Shown piece after piece: positions 1 to 8,657 of a stretch of 64,000 nt of DNA. Below the pieces are notes generated by a model. It saw only the letters and a program-made list of their open reading frames with translations, ran no database searches and was not told the DNA's origin. The position numbers and the translations under genes are program-made. This stretch comes from an uncultured Tessaracoccus sp. (lineage in GTDB: Bacteria; Actinomycetota; Actinomycetes; Propionibacteriales; Propionibacteriaceae), in the NCBI RefSeq assembly GCF_943914565.1, contig NZ_CALUCN010000001.1, positions 62,001-126,000 on the forward strand, written 5' to 3'. How positions within the stretch are numbered: the first letter of the stretch is position 1; every line of letters begins with the position of its first letter.

Positions 1-440
1 ACGCTGATCTCGACGTCTGCCGAGACTCCTTGGGTGATGGGGTGGGTGCCCGTCACCAGCTCGATCTGCAGCTGGGGGTGTCGGCGTTGGAGTCGAGCGG
101 CGGCCGGTGTGACGAACATCGTCCCGAACCCCTCTGGGCACATCACGCGCAACAGCCCTCTGAGCTGGTGGGTGCCCTCGCCGCTCCGTCCGAGCTCTTG
201 GGCAGCGTGGACGGCAGCCTCGATCTGCGACGCCGGGCCCAACAAGGACTTCCCCAGATCGGTCAGGCGGGTGCCTCCCGACGTTCGGATGACGGTGGCT
301 GCACCCACCTGCCGGTCGAGCCGGTCGAGACGGCGGGACACCGTCGTGTGGTCAACGCCCAGGACACTCGCAGCGTGGGCAAGGCTGCCACTGCGCGCCA
401 CCTCGGCGAGCATCAGCAAGTCTTCCGGCCGAATCGCCAT
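1..440 (-). CDS. LysR-family transcriptional regulator (3' end off window)
   Basis: The first 146 residues are visible; the rest lies beyond the left edge. Residues about 2-60 form a LysR-type winged helix-turn-helix, with the recognition segment around LAHAASVLGVDHTTVSRRLD. The beginning of the effector-binding domain follows (RGLLRVMCPEGFG). The start is the ATG complementary to 438-440; a second ATG seven bases upstream is out of frame. The gene lies downstream of and parallel to mmsA-mmsB-transporter, 73 bases after the transporter stop, so it is a candidate regulator of that operon. That role is inferred from position only. Confidence 0.85.
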   Translation of the reverse strand, partial: MAIRPEDLLMLAEVARSGSLAHAASVLGVDHTTVSRRLDRLDRQVGAATVIRTSGGTRLTDLGKSLLGPASQIEAAVHAAQELGRSGEGTHQLRGLLRVMCPEGFGTMFVTPAAARLQRRHPQLQIELVTGTHPITQGVSADVEIS

Positions 441-513
441 GGGCCATTCCTACCACAGGGCGATTGGGGGCACGCGCAGCTGCGCGTGCCCCCAACGGGT
501 ACGGAGGGACGGC

Positions 514-1917
514 TCAGTGCCGGGTCTGCAGTGTCTCGGTAGCAGCTCGGGACGGGGCCGTCTCGTCCAACTCATGGTCGACGTCGTGCAGGGAGACGCC
601 CTTCGTCTCGCGGATGAAGCACGCCGACACCAGTGACACGACCGCTGCGACGGCGATGTAGCCCGTGATCGGGACCCAGGAGCCGGTGTCACGCAGCATC
701 GACGTGGCAATGACCGGCGCGAGCGAACCGGCGAAGATCGCGGTCACCTGGTAACTGATGGACACGCCGGAGTAGCGCATCCGAGTGGGGAACATCTCCG
801 CCAACAGCGCGGGCTGCGGTGCATACATGACGGACCAGATGAACAGACCGAGCGCGATCCCGACGAAGCCGAGGACCGGGTTCTTCGTGTCGAACAGCGG
901 GAACATCGCGAAGGCATGCACTCCGGCGAGGATGACGCCGACGATGTACACAGGGCGGCGTCCGACCTTGTCGGAGATGTGGCCGACCAGCGGGATCACG
1001 AACACGTTGGCCAGATGGGCGACCAACAACAACTGGAGAATCAGGTCGGTTGACACACCGAGATGGTCAAGATAGGTGATGCTGAACGTGACGACGATGT
1101 AATACCAGATGTTCTCGACGACGCGCGCACCCATGGCGGTGAGGATGTTTCGGGGATGCTTGCGGAGCACCTCGATCAGGGGAGCGCTGGAGGCCTTCGT
1201 GTCCTCAGCACGCCGCATCGCATTCTTGAAGATGTCCGCGTCCTCGACCTGCTTGCGGATGTACCAACCGACGAGCACGATGGCCACGGACAGGAAGAAG
1301 GCGATGCGCCAGCCCCACGAGAGGAACGCGTCCTCGGACAGGACGGCGTTGAGCAGCAGGAGCACCCCCGTCGCGAGGAGATTGCCGATGGGGACTGCCG
1401 CCTGCGGGAAGCTGGCGTAGAAGCCGCGACGATGATCGGGGCTGTGCTCCGCGATGAGCAGGACGGCACCACCCCACTCACCACCCACGGCGAAGCCCTG
1501 CACGAAGCGGAGTCCGACCAGCAGGATGGGGGCGATGTAGCCGATCTGATCGAAGCCGGGCAGCAGCCCCATGCAGAACGTGGTGCCGCCGACGAGCAGC
1601 AGCGACACCTGCAGCAGTTGTTTTCGGCCGTGCTTGTCGCCGAAATGACCGAACACGACGCCGCCCAACGGACGTGCCACGAAGCCCACCGCGTAGGTGA
1701 GCATCGCGGCGATCACGCCGTCGAGGGGGTTGCCGGTCTTCGGGAAGAAGAGATCACCGAACACGAGGGTCGCGGCGGTGGCGTAGAGGAAGAACTCGTA
1801 CCACTCGACGACGGTGCCCGCCATCGATGCGCCGACGACTCGCGCCAGCTTGCTCTTGGGCTGTGGACCCGGGGCATTGGTGGGGCGGCCCGGTGCGCTC
1901 AGCGTTGAGTCACTCAT
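514..1917 (-). CDS. MHS-family MFS transporter
   Basis: A 467-residue proton symporter of the metabolite:H+ symporter branch of the major facilitator superfamily, which carries organic acids, shikimate or betaine-type solutes. The opening GTVVEWYEFFLYATAA and the loop GHFGDKHGRKQLL are hallmark MHS sequences, and about twelve hydrophobic segments follow. The length is normal for the family. It begins 25 bases after mmsB in the same direction, which suggests that it imports an acid fed into the MmsB/MmsA route, such as 3-hydroxyisobutyrate or a related short acid. The substrate is inference; KgtP- or ShiA-like specificity cannot be excluded. Confidence 0.88.
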   Translation of the reverse strand: MSDSTLSAPGRPTNAPGPQPKSKLARVVGASMAGTVVEWYEFFLYATAATLVFGDLFFPKTGNPLDGVIAAMLTYAVGFVARPLGGVVFGHFGDKHGRKQLLQVSLLLVGGTTFCMGLLPGFDQIGYIAPILLVGLRFVQGFAVGGEWGGAVLLIAEHSPDHRRGFYASFPQAAVPIGNLLATGVLLLLNAVLSEDAFLSWGWRIAFFLSVAIVLVGWYIRKQVEDADIFKNAMRRAEDTKASSAPLIEVLRKHPRNILTAMGARVVENIWYYIVVTFSITYLDHLGVSTDLILQLLLVAHLANVFVIPLVGHISDKVGRRPVYIVGVILAGVHAFAMFPLFDTKNPVLGFVGIALGLFIWSVMYAPQPALLAEMFPTRMRYSGVSISYQVTAIFAGSLAPVIATSMLRDTGSWVPITGYIAVAAVVSLVSACFIRETKGVSLHDVDHELDETAPSRAATETLQTRH

Positions 1918-1942
1918 GATTGTTCCTGCTCAGGTTGACGTG

Positions 1943-2830
1943 TCAGTGAAGCTCGGTGACGAGCGAGAAGAACCACGAGCAGTCCTTGCCGCCGTCGCCG
2001 CGGTCGATGAGGGTCTGGAGGTCGGCCGCGACCAGCTGGGCATGGCGCAGGGGAACACCCGCGCCCTCTCCCGCTGCGAGAGCGAGGCCCATGTCCTTGG
2101 CGAGGAGGTCCACCGAGAAGCCGGGTTCGAAGTCGCGGTTGCTGGCGGCGGTCTCGACGATTCCGGGGATGGGGTACCACTTGCGAACGGCCCACGAATC
2201 GCCGGAGGAGACGGTGAGCAGTGAGTGGAATGCCGCTGCGTCGAGGCCGAGGCGCTGCGCCAGCGCGGCACCCTCGGACATGGCGGCGACGGAGATGCCG
2301 AGCATCATGTTGTTGACGGCTTTGGCGGCCTGCCCCTTGCCAGCGTCGCCGAGGTGGAAGATCTTGCCGGCCATGGGCTCGATCATCGGGCGAACGCGCT
2401 CGAGTGTCGCGGCCTCGCCGCCGACCATGAAGGTGAGGGTGCCCGCGGCAGCACCGCTGACGCCGCCGGAGACCGGTGCGTCCAGGAACTCCAGTCCTGC
2501 GTCCGCGACCCTGCGGTGGAGGCGACGAGCCGCATCGACGTCGATGGTCGAGGAATCGACGATCACGGCTCCGGCCGGTGCATGGGCGAGCACGCCGTCG
2601 GGATCTTCGAGCACTGCCGAGACGTGCTGCGCCTTGGGCAGCATCGTGACGACGACGTCGGCGTCACGTACGGCGTCGGCAATGGTATCCGCGGTCTCGA
2701 CCCCGTCCTGGGCTGCAGCCTCCCGCACCGCGTCGACGATGTCGGTGCCGCGGACGGCGAAACCAGCCTTGACGAGGTTGTGGGCCATCGGGCGGCCCAT
2801 GTTGCCCAATCCGATCCAGGCAATCTGCAT
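1943..2830 (-). CDS. mmsB: 3-hydroxyisobutyrate dehydrogenase
   Basis: A 295-residue beta-hydroxyacid dehydrogenase that oxidises 3-hydroxyisobutyrate to methylmalonate semialdehyde with NAD in valine breakdown. The N-terminus IAWIGLGNMGRPMAHNL is the Rossmann dinucleotide site. The substrate motif is DAPVSGGVSGA, and the catalytic lysine lies in GKGQAAKAVNNMM. The start at 2830 is preceded by AAAGGAC; a longer in-frame extension to 2941 has no conserved sequence and is rejected. It sits 56 bases after mmsA, and its product is the MmsA substrate. Confidence 0.93.
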   Translation of the reverse strand: MQIAWIGLGNMGRPMAHNLVKAGFAVRGTDIVDAVREAAAQDGVETADTIADAVRDADVVVTMLPKAQHVSAVLEDPDGVLAHAPAGAVIVDSSTIDVDAARRLHRRVADAGLEFLDAPVSGGVSGAAAGTLTFMVGGEAATLERVRPMIEPMAGKIFHLGDAGKGQAAKAVNNMMLGISVAAMSEGAALAQRLGLDAAAFHSLLTVSSGDSWAVRKWYPIPGIVETAASNRDFEPGFSVDLLAKDMGLALAAGEGAGVPLRHAQLVAADLQTLIDRGDGGKDCSWFFSLVTELH

Positions 2831-2886
2831 GTCAGTGTCCTTTCGTGATGACCGGCCCTGGGCCGGCAGGGGAGTACCGCAGCGGC

Positions 2887-4383
2887 TCACTGCATCGTCG
2901 GCATGACGAAACTCGTGCCCTCCCTGACGCCGGAGGGCCAACGGGTGGTGACGGTCTTGACCTTCGTGTAGAACCGGAACGCGTCGCTGCCGTACTGATT
3001 CAGGTCGCCGAACGCCGATTTCTTCCAGCCGCCGAACGAATGGTGTGCCACGGGGACCGGGATCGGGACGTTGACGCCAACCATGCCGACGTTCACGCGG
3101 GTGCTGAAATCACGCGCAGTGTCGCCGTCGCGGGTGAAGATCGCCACGCCGTTGCCGTACTCGTGGTCAGTCGCCATCGCGAGTGCCTGCTCGTAGTCGG
3201 CGGCGCGGGCGATGCACAGCACCGGTCCGAAGATCTCCTCCTGGTAGATGCTGTGGTCGGTGGTGACGTGGTCGAAGAGCGTCGGGCCGATGTAGTAGCC
3301 ACCCTCGTGGCCATCGACGACGTGACCACGACCGTCCGCGAGGAGCGTGGCGCCCTGGTCCACGCCCGCTCGGATCAGCGACTCCACCCGATCACGGGCG
3401 GATGCTGAGACCAGGGGGCCGTAATCGACGTCCTCGCCGTCGCCCGGTCCGACACGGAGTTCCTTGACCCGTTCCGTCAGCTTCGCAGCCAGCGCGTCCG
3501 CGACTGCGTCGCCCACAGGGACGGCCACCGAGACCGCCATGCATCGTTCGCCTGCGGAGCCGTAGCCCGCGCCGATGAGCGCATCGGCGGCTTGGTCGAG
3601 GTCCGCGTCAGGCATGACGATGAGGTGGTTCTTGGCGCCGCCGAAGGCCTGGACCCGCTTGCCCTGTGCAGTTCCGGTCGCGTAGATGTGTTGAGCGATG
3701 GTGGTGGAGCCGACGAATCCGATGGCGGCGATCCGCTCATCGTGCAGGAGCGCGTCGACAGCCTCCTCGTCACCATTGACGACGTTGAAGATGCCGTCGG
3801 GCAGTCCCGCCTCGGTGAACAGCTCCGCAAGGCGCATCGGGACCGACGGGTCACGCTCGCTGGGCTTGAGGACGAAGGCGTTTCCGGAGGCGATCGCGGG
3901 GCCCGCCTTCCACAACGGGATCATCGCCGGGAAATTGAATGGGGTGATACCGGCGACGACGCCCAGGGGCTGATGCATGCTGTACACGTCGATGCCGCGT
4001 CCGACCCCCGATGAGTACTCACCCTTCAGGAGGTGGGGCGCACCCAACGAGAACTCGATCACCTCGAGACCGCGCTGGAGATCGCCGTGGGCATCCGCGA
4101 CGGTCTTGCCGTGCTCCCGCGACAGCACGCGGGCCAGGGAGTCCCGTTCTTCCTCGACACGTTCGAGGAACCGTTGCAGCACCTTCGCGCGGCGCGCCGC
4201 AGGCACCTCGGCCCACTCCGGCTGGGCGGCGGCCGAGTTGTCGACGACGGCCCGCACCTCGTCGCGTGAGGCCAGCGCGACGCGTGCCTGCACCTCGCCG
4301 ATGCTCGGGTCGTACACGTCGCCGAACCTGCCGGACGTGCCCTTCACCGCGGTGCCACCAACGTAGTGTCCGATGTCGCTCAT
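2887..4383 (-). CDS. mmsA: methylmalonate-semialdehyde dehydrogenase (CoA-acylating)
   Basis: A 498-residue aldehyde dehydrogenase that converts methylmalonate semialdehyde plus CoA and NAD to propionyl-CoA, CO2 and NADH. The fold motifs are in order: TPFNFPAMIPLW (cofactor region), FVGSTTIAQHIY, and the catalytic cysteine at about residue 281 in GERCMA. The MMSDH-type ending PVPVAHHSFGGWKKS is present. It is the first gene of a minus-strand operon with mmsB and a transporter. A second copy of the family, iolA, lies in the inositol island and differs at many positions; the mmsB neighbour marks this one as the valine-type enzyme. Confidence 0.93.
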   Translation of the reverse strand: MSDIGHYVGGTAVKGTSGRFGDVYDPSIGEVQARVALASRDEVRAVVDNSAAAQPEWAEVPAARRAKVLQRFLERVEEERDSLARVLSREHGKTVADAHGDLQRGLEVIEFSLGAPHLLKGEYSSGVGRGIDVYSMHQPLGVVAGITPFNFPAMIPLWKAGPAIASGNAFVLKPSERDPSVPMRLAELFTEAGLPDGIFNVVNGDEEAVDALLHDERIAAIGFVGSTTIAQHIYATGTAQGKRVQAFGGAKNHLIVMPDADLDQAADALIGAGYGSAGERCMAVSVAVPVGDAVADALAAKLTERVKELRVGPGDGEDVDYGPLVSASARDRVESLIRAGVDQGATLLADGRGHVVDGHEGGYYIGPTLFDHVTTDHSIYQEEIFGPVLCIARAADYEQALAMATDHEYGNGVAIFTRDGDTARDFSTRVNVGMVGVNVPIPVPVAHHSFGGWKKSAFGDLNQYGSDAFRFYTKVKTVTTRWPSGVREGTSFVMPTMQ

Positions 4384-4681
4384 CTTCGAGTGCTCCTTCG
4401 CTTCGGGGAATCACCGGTTTTGCGGGAGCTTAATTCGGTTGCGCAGTATCCGGAACTGGCAGTTTGCCCAACCTGGCTGTGTATGAGTGCACAGCCACGC
4501 GGCTCCTGCGCGAAGTGTGGGTGAACGCTGTCCAGTTGTCGGCCGACCGGGACCTGAGTACCGTTTGCGTGACTGGGTTCGTCGCTGGGGCCGCGGCGGG
4601 CACACCCTCGGTGGCGCCGGGGCCCGGGGCCGGCGAAGCCGTTGCCGCCAGGACGGGGACCGACAGCCCAGTCGGGCACGA

Positions 4682-4711
4682 TTTCGTGCGTGCGGTCGGG
4701 TGCGTTAGCAT
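4682..4711 (+). promoter_or_regulatory. candidate promoter for the rplN operon
   Basis: A TAGCAT -10 element at 4706-4711 lies 18 bases after TTTCGT (4682-4687). The 14-base palindrome at 4676-4689 overlaps the -35 region. The match to consensus is moderate and no transcript data are available. Confidence 0.4.
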
Positions 4712-4800
4712 GAACGAGTTGCCTTGGGTCTGTGCCCGTTCCGCAAGGGGACCTTTCCCGGGTGACTTCCAGGGCTTCCACTCTCTCGAGCCGGAGGCTG

Positions 4801-4822
4801 CCCCCTGGCAGAATCCAGGGGG
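4801..4822 (+). promoter_or_regulatory. leader hairpin upstream of rplN
   Basis: CCCCCTGG (4801-4808) pairs with CCAGGGGG (4815-4822) around a six-base loop, in the leader about 57 bases before the rplN start. It is not followed by a T run, so it may be a regulatory or protective leader structure rather than a terminator. This role is an inference. Confidence 0.4.
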
Positions 4823-4878
4823 GACGTTTCTAGTTTCACAAGGCCAGCGATCTGGAACCGGTGGGACAAGGAGAAAGA

Positions 4879-5247
4879 ATGATCCAGCAGGAGTCGCGGC
4901 TGAAGGTCGCCGACAACACTGGTGCGAAGGAGATCCTCTGCATCCGTGTGCTCGGCGGTTCCGGTCGTCGCTACGCATACCTGGGTGACACCATCGTCGC
5001 GTCGGTCAAGGACGCGATCCCCGGTGGCACCGTGAAGAAGGGCGAGATCGTGAAGGCGGTCATCGTTCGCCAGCGCAAGGAACGCCGTCGCCCGGACGGC
5101 TCGTACATCAAGTTCGACGAGAACGCCGCCGTGATCCTCCGCAGCGACGGTGAGCCCCGCGGGACCCGCATCTTCGGTCCCGTGGCTCGCGAGCTGCGTG
5201 ACAAGCGGTTCATGCGCATCGTCTCCCTCGCCCCGGAGGTGATCTGA
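4879..5247 (+). CDS. rplN: 50S ribosomal protein L14 (uL14)
   Basis: 122 residues, the exact family length, opening MIQQESRLKVADNTGAKEIL. L14 binds 23S rRNA at the subunit interface, making contacts with 16S rRNA. The start at 4879 follows an AAGGAGAAAGA ribosome site; an in-frame GTG six codons upstream is rejected because it would cover that site. It is the first gene of a plus-strand ribosomal operon. The usual upstream genes of the S10 cluster (rpsQ, rpmC, rplP) are not next to it. Confidence 0.97.
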   Translation: MIQQESRLKVADNTGAKEILCIRVLGGSGRRYAYLGDTIVASVKDAIPGGTVKKGEIVKAVIVRQRKERRRPDGSYIKFDENAAVILRSDGEPRGTRIFGPVARELRDKRFMRIVSLAPEVI

Positions 5248-5248
5248 C

Positions 5249-5617
5249 ATGGCGCTCCACGTGAAGAAGGGTGACCGCGTCAAGGTCATCGCCGGCAAGG
5301 ACCGCGGTGCGACCGGCGAGATCATCGCCGTGCACCCGGAGGCCCAGAAGGTCACCGTCCAGGGCGTGAACATCGTCAAGCGTCACCGTCGTGAGCAGCA
5401 GACCGCGACCGGCCGTCGGATCGAGGGTGGCGTCATCTCCGCCGAGGCCCCGATCCACGTCTCCAACGTCATGCTGCTCGTCAGCAAGGACGGCAAGGAC
5501 GTCACCACGCGCGTCGGCCACAAGCGCGTCGAGGTCACCAAGCGTCGTCCCGACGGGTCCGAGTACAAGGCCGAGCGCTCCGTGCGCATCGCCCGCGCCA
5601 CCGGGGAGGAGATCTGA
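5249..5617 (+). CDS. rplX: 50S ribosomal protein L24 (uL24)
   Basis: 122 residues with the KOW motif near the start (KKGDRVKVIAGKDRGATGEI). L24 initiates 50S assembly by binding the 5' domain of 23S rRNA. It starts one base after rplN ends and its TGA overlaps the rplE ATG by one base, so the three genes are translationally coupled. Confidence 0.97.
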   Translation: MALHVKKGDRVKVIAGKDRGATGEIIAVHPEAQKVTVQGVNIVKRHRREQQTATGRRIEGGVISAEAPIHVSNVMLLVSKDGKDVTTRVGHKRVEVTKRRPDGSEYKAERSVRIARATGEEI

Positions 5618-6228
5618 TGAGCGACATGCCCCGTCTGAAGCAGAAGTACCGCGAGACGATCGTGCCCGCGCTGCAGGAGGAGTTCCAGTACGCGAACCCC
5701 ATGCGCATCCCGGGCCTCACGAAGATCGTCGTGAACATGGGCGTCGGCGAGGCCGCGCGCGACTCGAAGATCATCGACGGCGCGATCCGCGACCTGACGG
5801 CCATCACCGGCCAGAAGCCGGCCGTGACCCGCGCCCGGAAGTCCATCGCGCAGTTCAAGCTGCGTGAGGGTCAGCCGATCGGCTGCCACGTCACGCTGCG
5901 TGGCAACCGGATGTGGGAGTTCGCCGACCGCCTGCTGACGCTCGCGCTGCCGCGCATCCGCGACTTCCGCGGGCTGAACGGCCGCCAGTTCGACGGCAAC
6001 GGCAACTACACCTTCGGTCTCAACGAGCAGGTCATGTTCCTCGAGATCGATCCCGACAAGATCGACCGGGTCCGTGGCATGGACATCACCTTCGTGACGA
6101 CCGCCACGAACGACGCCGAGGGGCGCGCCCTGCTGAAGCACCTCGGCTTCCCGTTCAAGGCCCAGGACGACCCGAAGAAGGCCAGGGCCAAGCGTGGCCC
6201 GGCCTACTACGCCAAGAAGAAGAAGTGA
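5617..6228 (+). CDS. rplE: 50S ribosomal protein L5 (uL5)
   Basis: A 203-residue 5S rRNA-binding protein of the central protuberance. The family signature IPGLTKIVVNMGVGEA lies near residues 29-44, and GLNEQVMFLEID is near the C-terminal half. It is slightly longer than the E. coli protein (179) because of short N- and C-terminal extensions; the lysine-rich tail ends AKKKK. The ATG at 5617 overlaps the preceding TGA. Confidence 0.97.
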   Translation: MSDMPRLKQKYRETIVPALQEEFQYANPMRIPGLTKIVVNMGVGEAARDSKIIDGAIRDLTAITGQKPAVTRARKSIAQFKLREGQPIGCHVTLRGNRMWEFADRLLTLALPRIRDFRGLNGRQFDGNGNYTFGLNEQVMFLEIDPDKIDRVRGMDITFVTTATNDAEGRALLKHLGFPFKAQDDPKKARAKRGPAYYAKKKK

Positions 6229-6237
6229 GGCTGAGGC

Positions 6238-6423
6238 ATGGCTAAGACTGCTCTCAAGGTCAAGCAGGCCCGCAAGCCGAAGTTCGGCGTGCGCGCCTAC
6301 ACCCGTTGCCAGAAGTGCGGCCGACCCAAGTCGGTCTACCGCAAGTTCGGTCTGTGCCGCGTGTGCCTGCGCGATCTCGCGCACGCAGGCGAGCTGCCGG
6401 GCGTGACCAAGTCGTCCTGGTGA
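6238..6423 (+). CDS. rpsZ: 30S ribosomal protein S14, type Z (zinc-binding)
   Basis: 61 residues, the short zinc-containing form of uS14. The zinc ribbon cysteines are in RCQKCGRPKSVYRKFGLCRVC (two CxxC pairs). It follows rplE by nine bases, the normal place for the housekeeping S14. The zinc-independent long form is not in the window, though many actinobacteria keep one elsewhere under Zur control. Confidence 0.97.
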   Translation: MAKTALKVKQARKPKFGVRAYTRCQKCGRPKSVYRKFGLCRVCLRDLAHAGELPGVTKSSW

Positions 6424-6498
6424 GTCCACGAGTACCCACGTTCCCATTGACGCGACAGGTCCCCGAGGGGAAACCGGCGCGAGAAAGAGGCTGAAGTC

Positions 6499-6903
6499 AT
6501 GACAATGACTGACCCCATCGCAGACATGCTGACGCGTCTGCGCAACGCCAATCAGGCGTACTTGGACTCGACCACGATGCCGTCGTCCAAGATCAAGGTC
6601 GGGATCGCAGAGATCCTGAAGGCAGAGGGCTACATCTCCAACTACGAGCAGACCGAGGTCGAGGGCCAGGTCGGCAAGGTGCTGAAGGTGACCCTGAAGT
6701 ACGGCGACTCCCGCGAGCGTTCCATCGCTGGCCTGCGTCGCATCAGCAAGCCCGGTCTTCGCGTGTACGCGAAGGCCAGCCAGCTGCCCCGAGTGCTCGG
6801 CGGTCTCGGCATCGCCATCATCTCGACGTCGCAGGGCCTGCTGACCGACAAGGAGGCGAAGGCCAAGTCCGTTGGTGGCGAAGTCCTCGCCTACGTGTGG
6901 TGA
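6499..6903 (+). CDS. rpsH: 30S ribosomal protein S8 (uS8)
   Basis: 134 residues opening MTMTDPIADMLTRLRNAN and ending with the conserved GGEVLAYVW. S8 binds the central domain of 16S rRNA and, in E. coli, is the translational repressor of the spc operon. A second ATG two codons in is possible; the first is kept because an AAAGAGG site lies upstream. Confidence 0.96.
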   Translation: MTMTDPIADMLTRLRNANQAYLDSTTMPSSKIKVGIAEILKAEGYISNYEQTEVEGQVGKVLKVTLKYGDSRERSIAGLRRISKPGLRVYAKASQLPRVLGGLGIAIISTSQGLLTDKEAKAKSVGGEVLAYVW

Positions 6904-6920
6904 CGGGAGGGAATTGAAGC

Positions 6921-7463
6921 ATGTCTCGAATTGGCAAGTACCCCGTCCCCGTCCCCAAGGGCGTCACCGTCACGCTGGACGGCCAGGACGTCGCGGTGAA
7001 GGGCCCGAAGGGTGAGCTCCACTTCTCCGTGAAGGAGCCCATCCGGGTGTCCCAGACCGACGCCGGTGAGGTCCAGGTGGACCGTCCGGACGACGAGCGG
7101 GAGAACCGCGCGCTCCACGGTCTCACCCGCACCCTGATCTCCAACATGATCCAGGGCGTGACCGAGGGCTACGAGAAGAAGCTCGAGATCGTCGGTGTCG
7201 GTTACCGTGTCATCGCGAAGGGCCCGAAGCAGCTCGAGTTCGCACTCGGCTTCTCGCACCCCGTCGTGGTCGACGCGCCCGAGGGCATCACGTTCAACGT
7301 CGAGAACCAGACGAAGTTCTCCGTCCATGGCATCGACAAGCAGCTCGTCGGCGAGACCGCCGCGAAGATTCGCAAGCTGCGCAAGCCCGAGCCCTACAAG
7401 GGCAAGGGCGTGCGCTACGCCGGTGAGCACGTCCGCCGCAAGGCTGGAAAGGCTGGTAAGTAA
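6921..7463 (+). CDS. rplF: 50S ribosomal protein L6 (uL6)
   Basis: 180 residues starting MSRIGKYPVPVPKGV, with the C-terminal signature PEPYKGKGVRYAGEHVRRKAG. It binds near the sarcin-ricin loop of 23S rRNA. It is preceded by GGGAGGGAA. Its TAA overlaps the rplR ATG by one base (TAATG). Confidence 0.97.
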   Translation: MSRIGKYPVPVPKGVTVTLDGQDVAVKGPKGELHFSVKEPIRVSQTDAGEVQVDRPDDERENRALHGLTRTLISNMIQGVTEGYEKKLEIVGVGYRVIAKGPKQLEFALGFSHPVVVDAPEGITFNVENQTKFSVHGIDKQLVGETAAKIRKLRKPEPYKGKGVRYAGEHVRRKAGKAGK

Positions 7464-7846
7464 TGGCCATCTCGCTCAGGACGAGCAAGTCGCTGGCGTC
7501 CAGGACCGCGTCGCGTTCGCGCCGCCAGCTGCGTGCTCGCAAGAAGATCAGCGGCACCGCGGAGCGTCCGCGTCTCGTGGTCACCCGCTCGCCGCGCCAT
7601 CTCTACGCGCAGGTGATCGACGACGTCGAGGGGCGCACGCTCGTGTCCGCCTCGACGATGGAGGCCGATCTGCGCAACGCGTCGGGCACCAAGTCCGAGA
7701 AGGCCGCGAAGGTGGGCTCCCTGCTCGCCTCCCGCGCCAAGGACGCGGGCATCGACCGGGTCGTGTTCGACCGCGCTGGCAACAAGTACACCGGCCGCCT
7801 CGCGGCCCTGGCCGATGCCGCTCGTGAGGGCGGCCTCGACTTCTGA
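7463..7846 (+). CDS. rplR: 50S ribosomal protein L18 (uL18)
   Basis: 127 residues with a basic N-terminus (RSRRQLRARKKISGTAERPR) and the C-terminal segment GRLAALADAAREGGLDF typical of L18. Together with L5 it binds 5S rRNA. It is coupled to rplF by a one-base overlap. Confidence 0.97.
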   Translation: MAISLRTSKSLASRTASRSRRQLRARKKISGTAERPRLVVTRSPRHLYAQVIDDVEGRTLVSASTMEADLRNASGTKSEKAAKVGSLLASRAKDAGIDRVVFDRAGNKYTGRLAALADAAREGGLDF

Positions 7847-7865
7847 CCCGACGAAAGAGGAAACG

Positions 7866-8474
7866 ATGAGTGAAACCCAGCAGTGCGGTCATCGCGCAGG
7901 TGGTGAGCGTCGTGGCCGTGACGATCGTCGTGGCCGTGACAACTCCCGTGACGACAGGAACCAGTACCTCGAGCGCGTGGTTGCGATCAACCGCGTCGCG
8001 AAGGTCGTCCAGGGTGGCCGCCGGTTCAGCTTCACCGCACTCGTGGTGGTGGGCGACGGCGAGGGCACCGTGGGCGTCGGGTACGGCAAGGCCAAGGAGG
8101 TGCCGGCCGCGATCGCCAAGGGCGTGGAGGAGGCCAAGAAGCACTTCTTCCACGTGCCGATGGTCCAGCGCACCATCCCGCACGCCGTGCAGGGCGAGAA
8201 GGCCGCCGGCGTCGTGATGCTGCGCCCGGCCTCGCCCGGTACCGGTGTCATCGCCGGTGGTTCCGTGCGCGCGGTGCTCGAGTGCGCCGGCGTGCACGAC
8301 GTCCTGTCCAAGTCGCTCGGCTCGCCCAACGCCATCAACGTGATCCACGCGACCGTTGAGGCACTGAAGCAGCTCGAGCGTCCCGAGACCGTCGCCAAGC
8401 GCCGCGGTCTGCCCGTCGAGGACGTCGCCCCCGCCGGCATGCTCCGCTCCGACAAGGAAGAGGTGGCCGGCTGA
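7866..8474 (+). CDS. rpsE: 30S ribosomal protein S5 (uS5)
   Basis: 202 residues. The S5 double-stranded RNA-binding domain begins near LERVVAINRVAKVVQGGRRF, and the C-terminal domain contains GGSVRAVLECAGVHD. S5 acts in decoding fidelity. The first 38 residues are an Arg/Asp-rich low-complexity extension containing repeated RGRD, which is common in actinobacterial S5. The start at 7866 follows GAAAGAGGAAACG; an upstream in-frame ATG inside rplR is rejected. Confidence 0.96.
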   Translation: MSETQQCGHRAGGERRGRDDRRGRDNSRDDRNQYLERVVAINRVAKVVQGGRRFSFTALVVVGDGEGTVGVGYGKAKEVPAAIAKGVEEAKKHFFHVPMVQRTIPHAVQGEKAAGVVMLRPASPGTGVIAGGSVRAVLECAGVHDVLSKSLGSPNAINVIHATVEALKQLERPETVAKRRGLPVEDVAPAGMLRSDKEEVAG

Positions 8475-8656
8475 TGGCGCAGCTGAAGATCACGCAGACC
8501 AAGTCCGGCGTGAACGGCAAGAGCAACCAGAAGGACTCGCTGCGTTCGCTTGGGCTCAAGCGCGTCGGCCAGTCCGTCGTCCGTGAGGACCGTCCCGAGG
8601 TGCGTGGCATGATCACGGTCGTGAGCCACCTCGTGACGGTCGAAGAGGTGAAGTGA
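8474..8656 (+). CDS. rpmD: 50S ribosomal protein L30 (uL30)
   Basis: 60 residues, the usual size, with the motif DSLRSLGLKRVGQSVVREDR. It overlaps the rpsE stop by one base (TGATG) and ends one base before rplO. Confidence 0.96.
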   Translation: MAQLKITQTKSGVNGKSNQKDSLRSLGLKRVGQSVVREDRPEVRGMITVVSHLVTVEEVK

Positions 8657-8657
8657 C

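Larger units (their letters stand above)
4384..4878. other. 495-base divergent intergenic region, mmsA / rplN
   Basis: No credible gene is visible. Toward mmsA, an interrupted palindrome AACTG-G-CAGTT (4454-4464) could be a regulator site. Toward rplN, a small palindrome GCACGA-TT-TCGTGC (4676-4689) overlaps the likely -35 region, the -10 candidate is TAGCAT (4706-4711), and a long leader of about 165 bases follows. The leader includes a strong hairpin. Confidence 0.55.
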
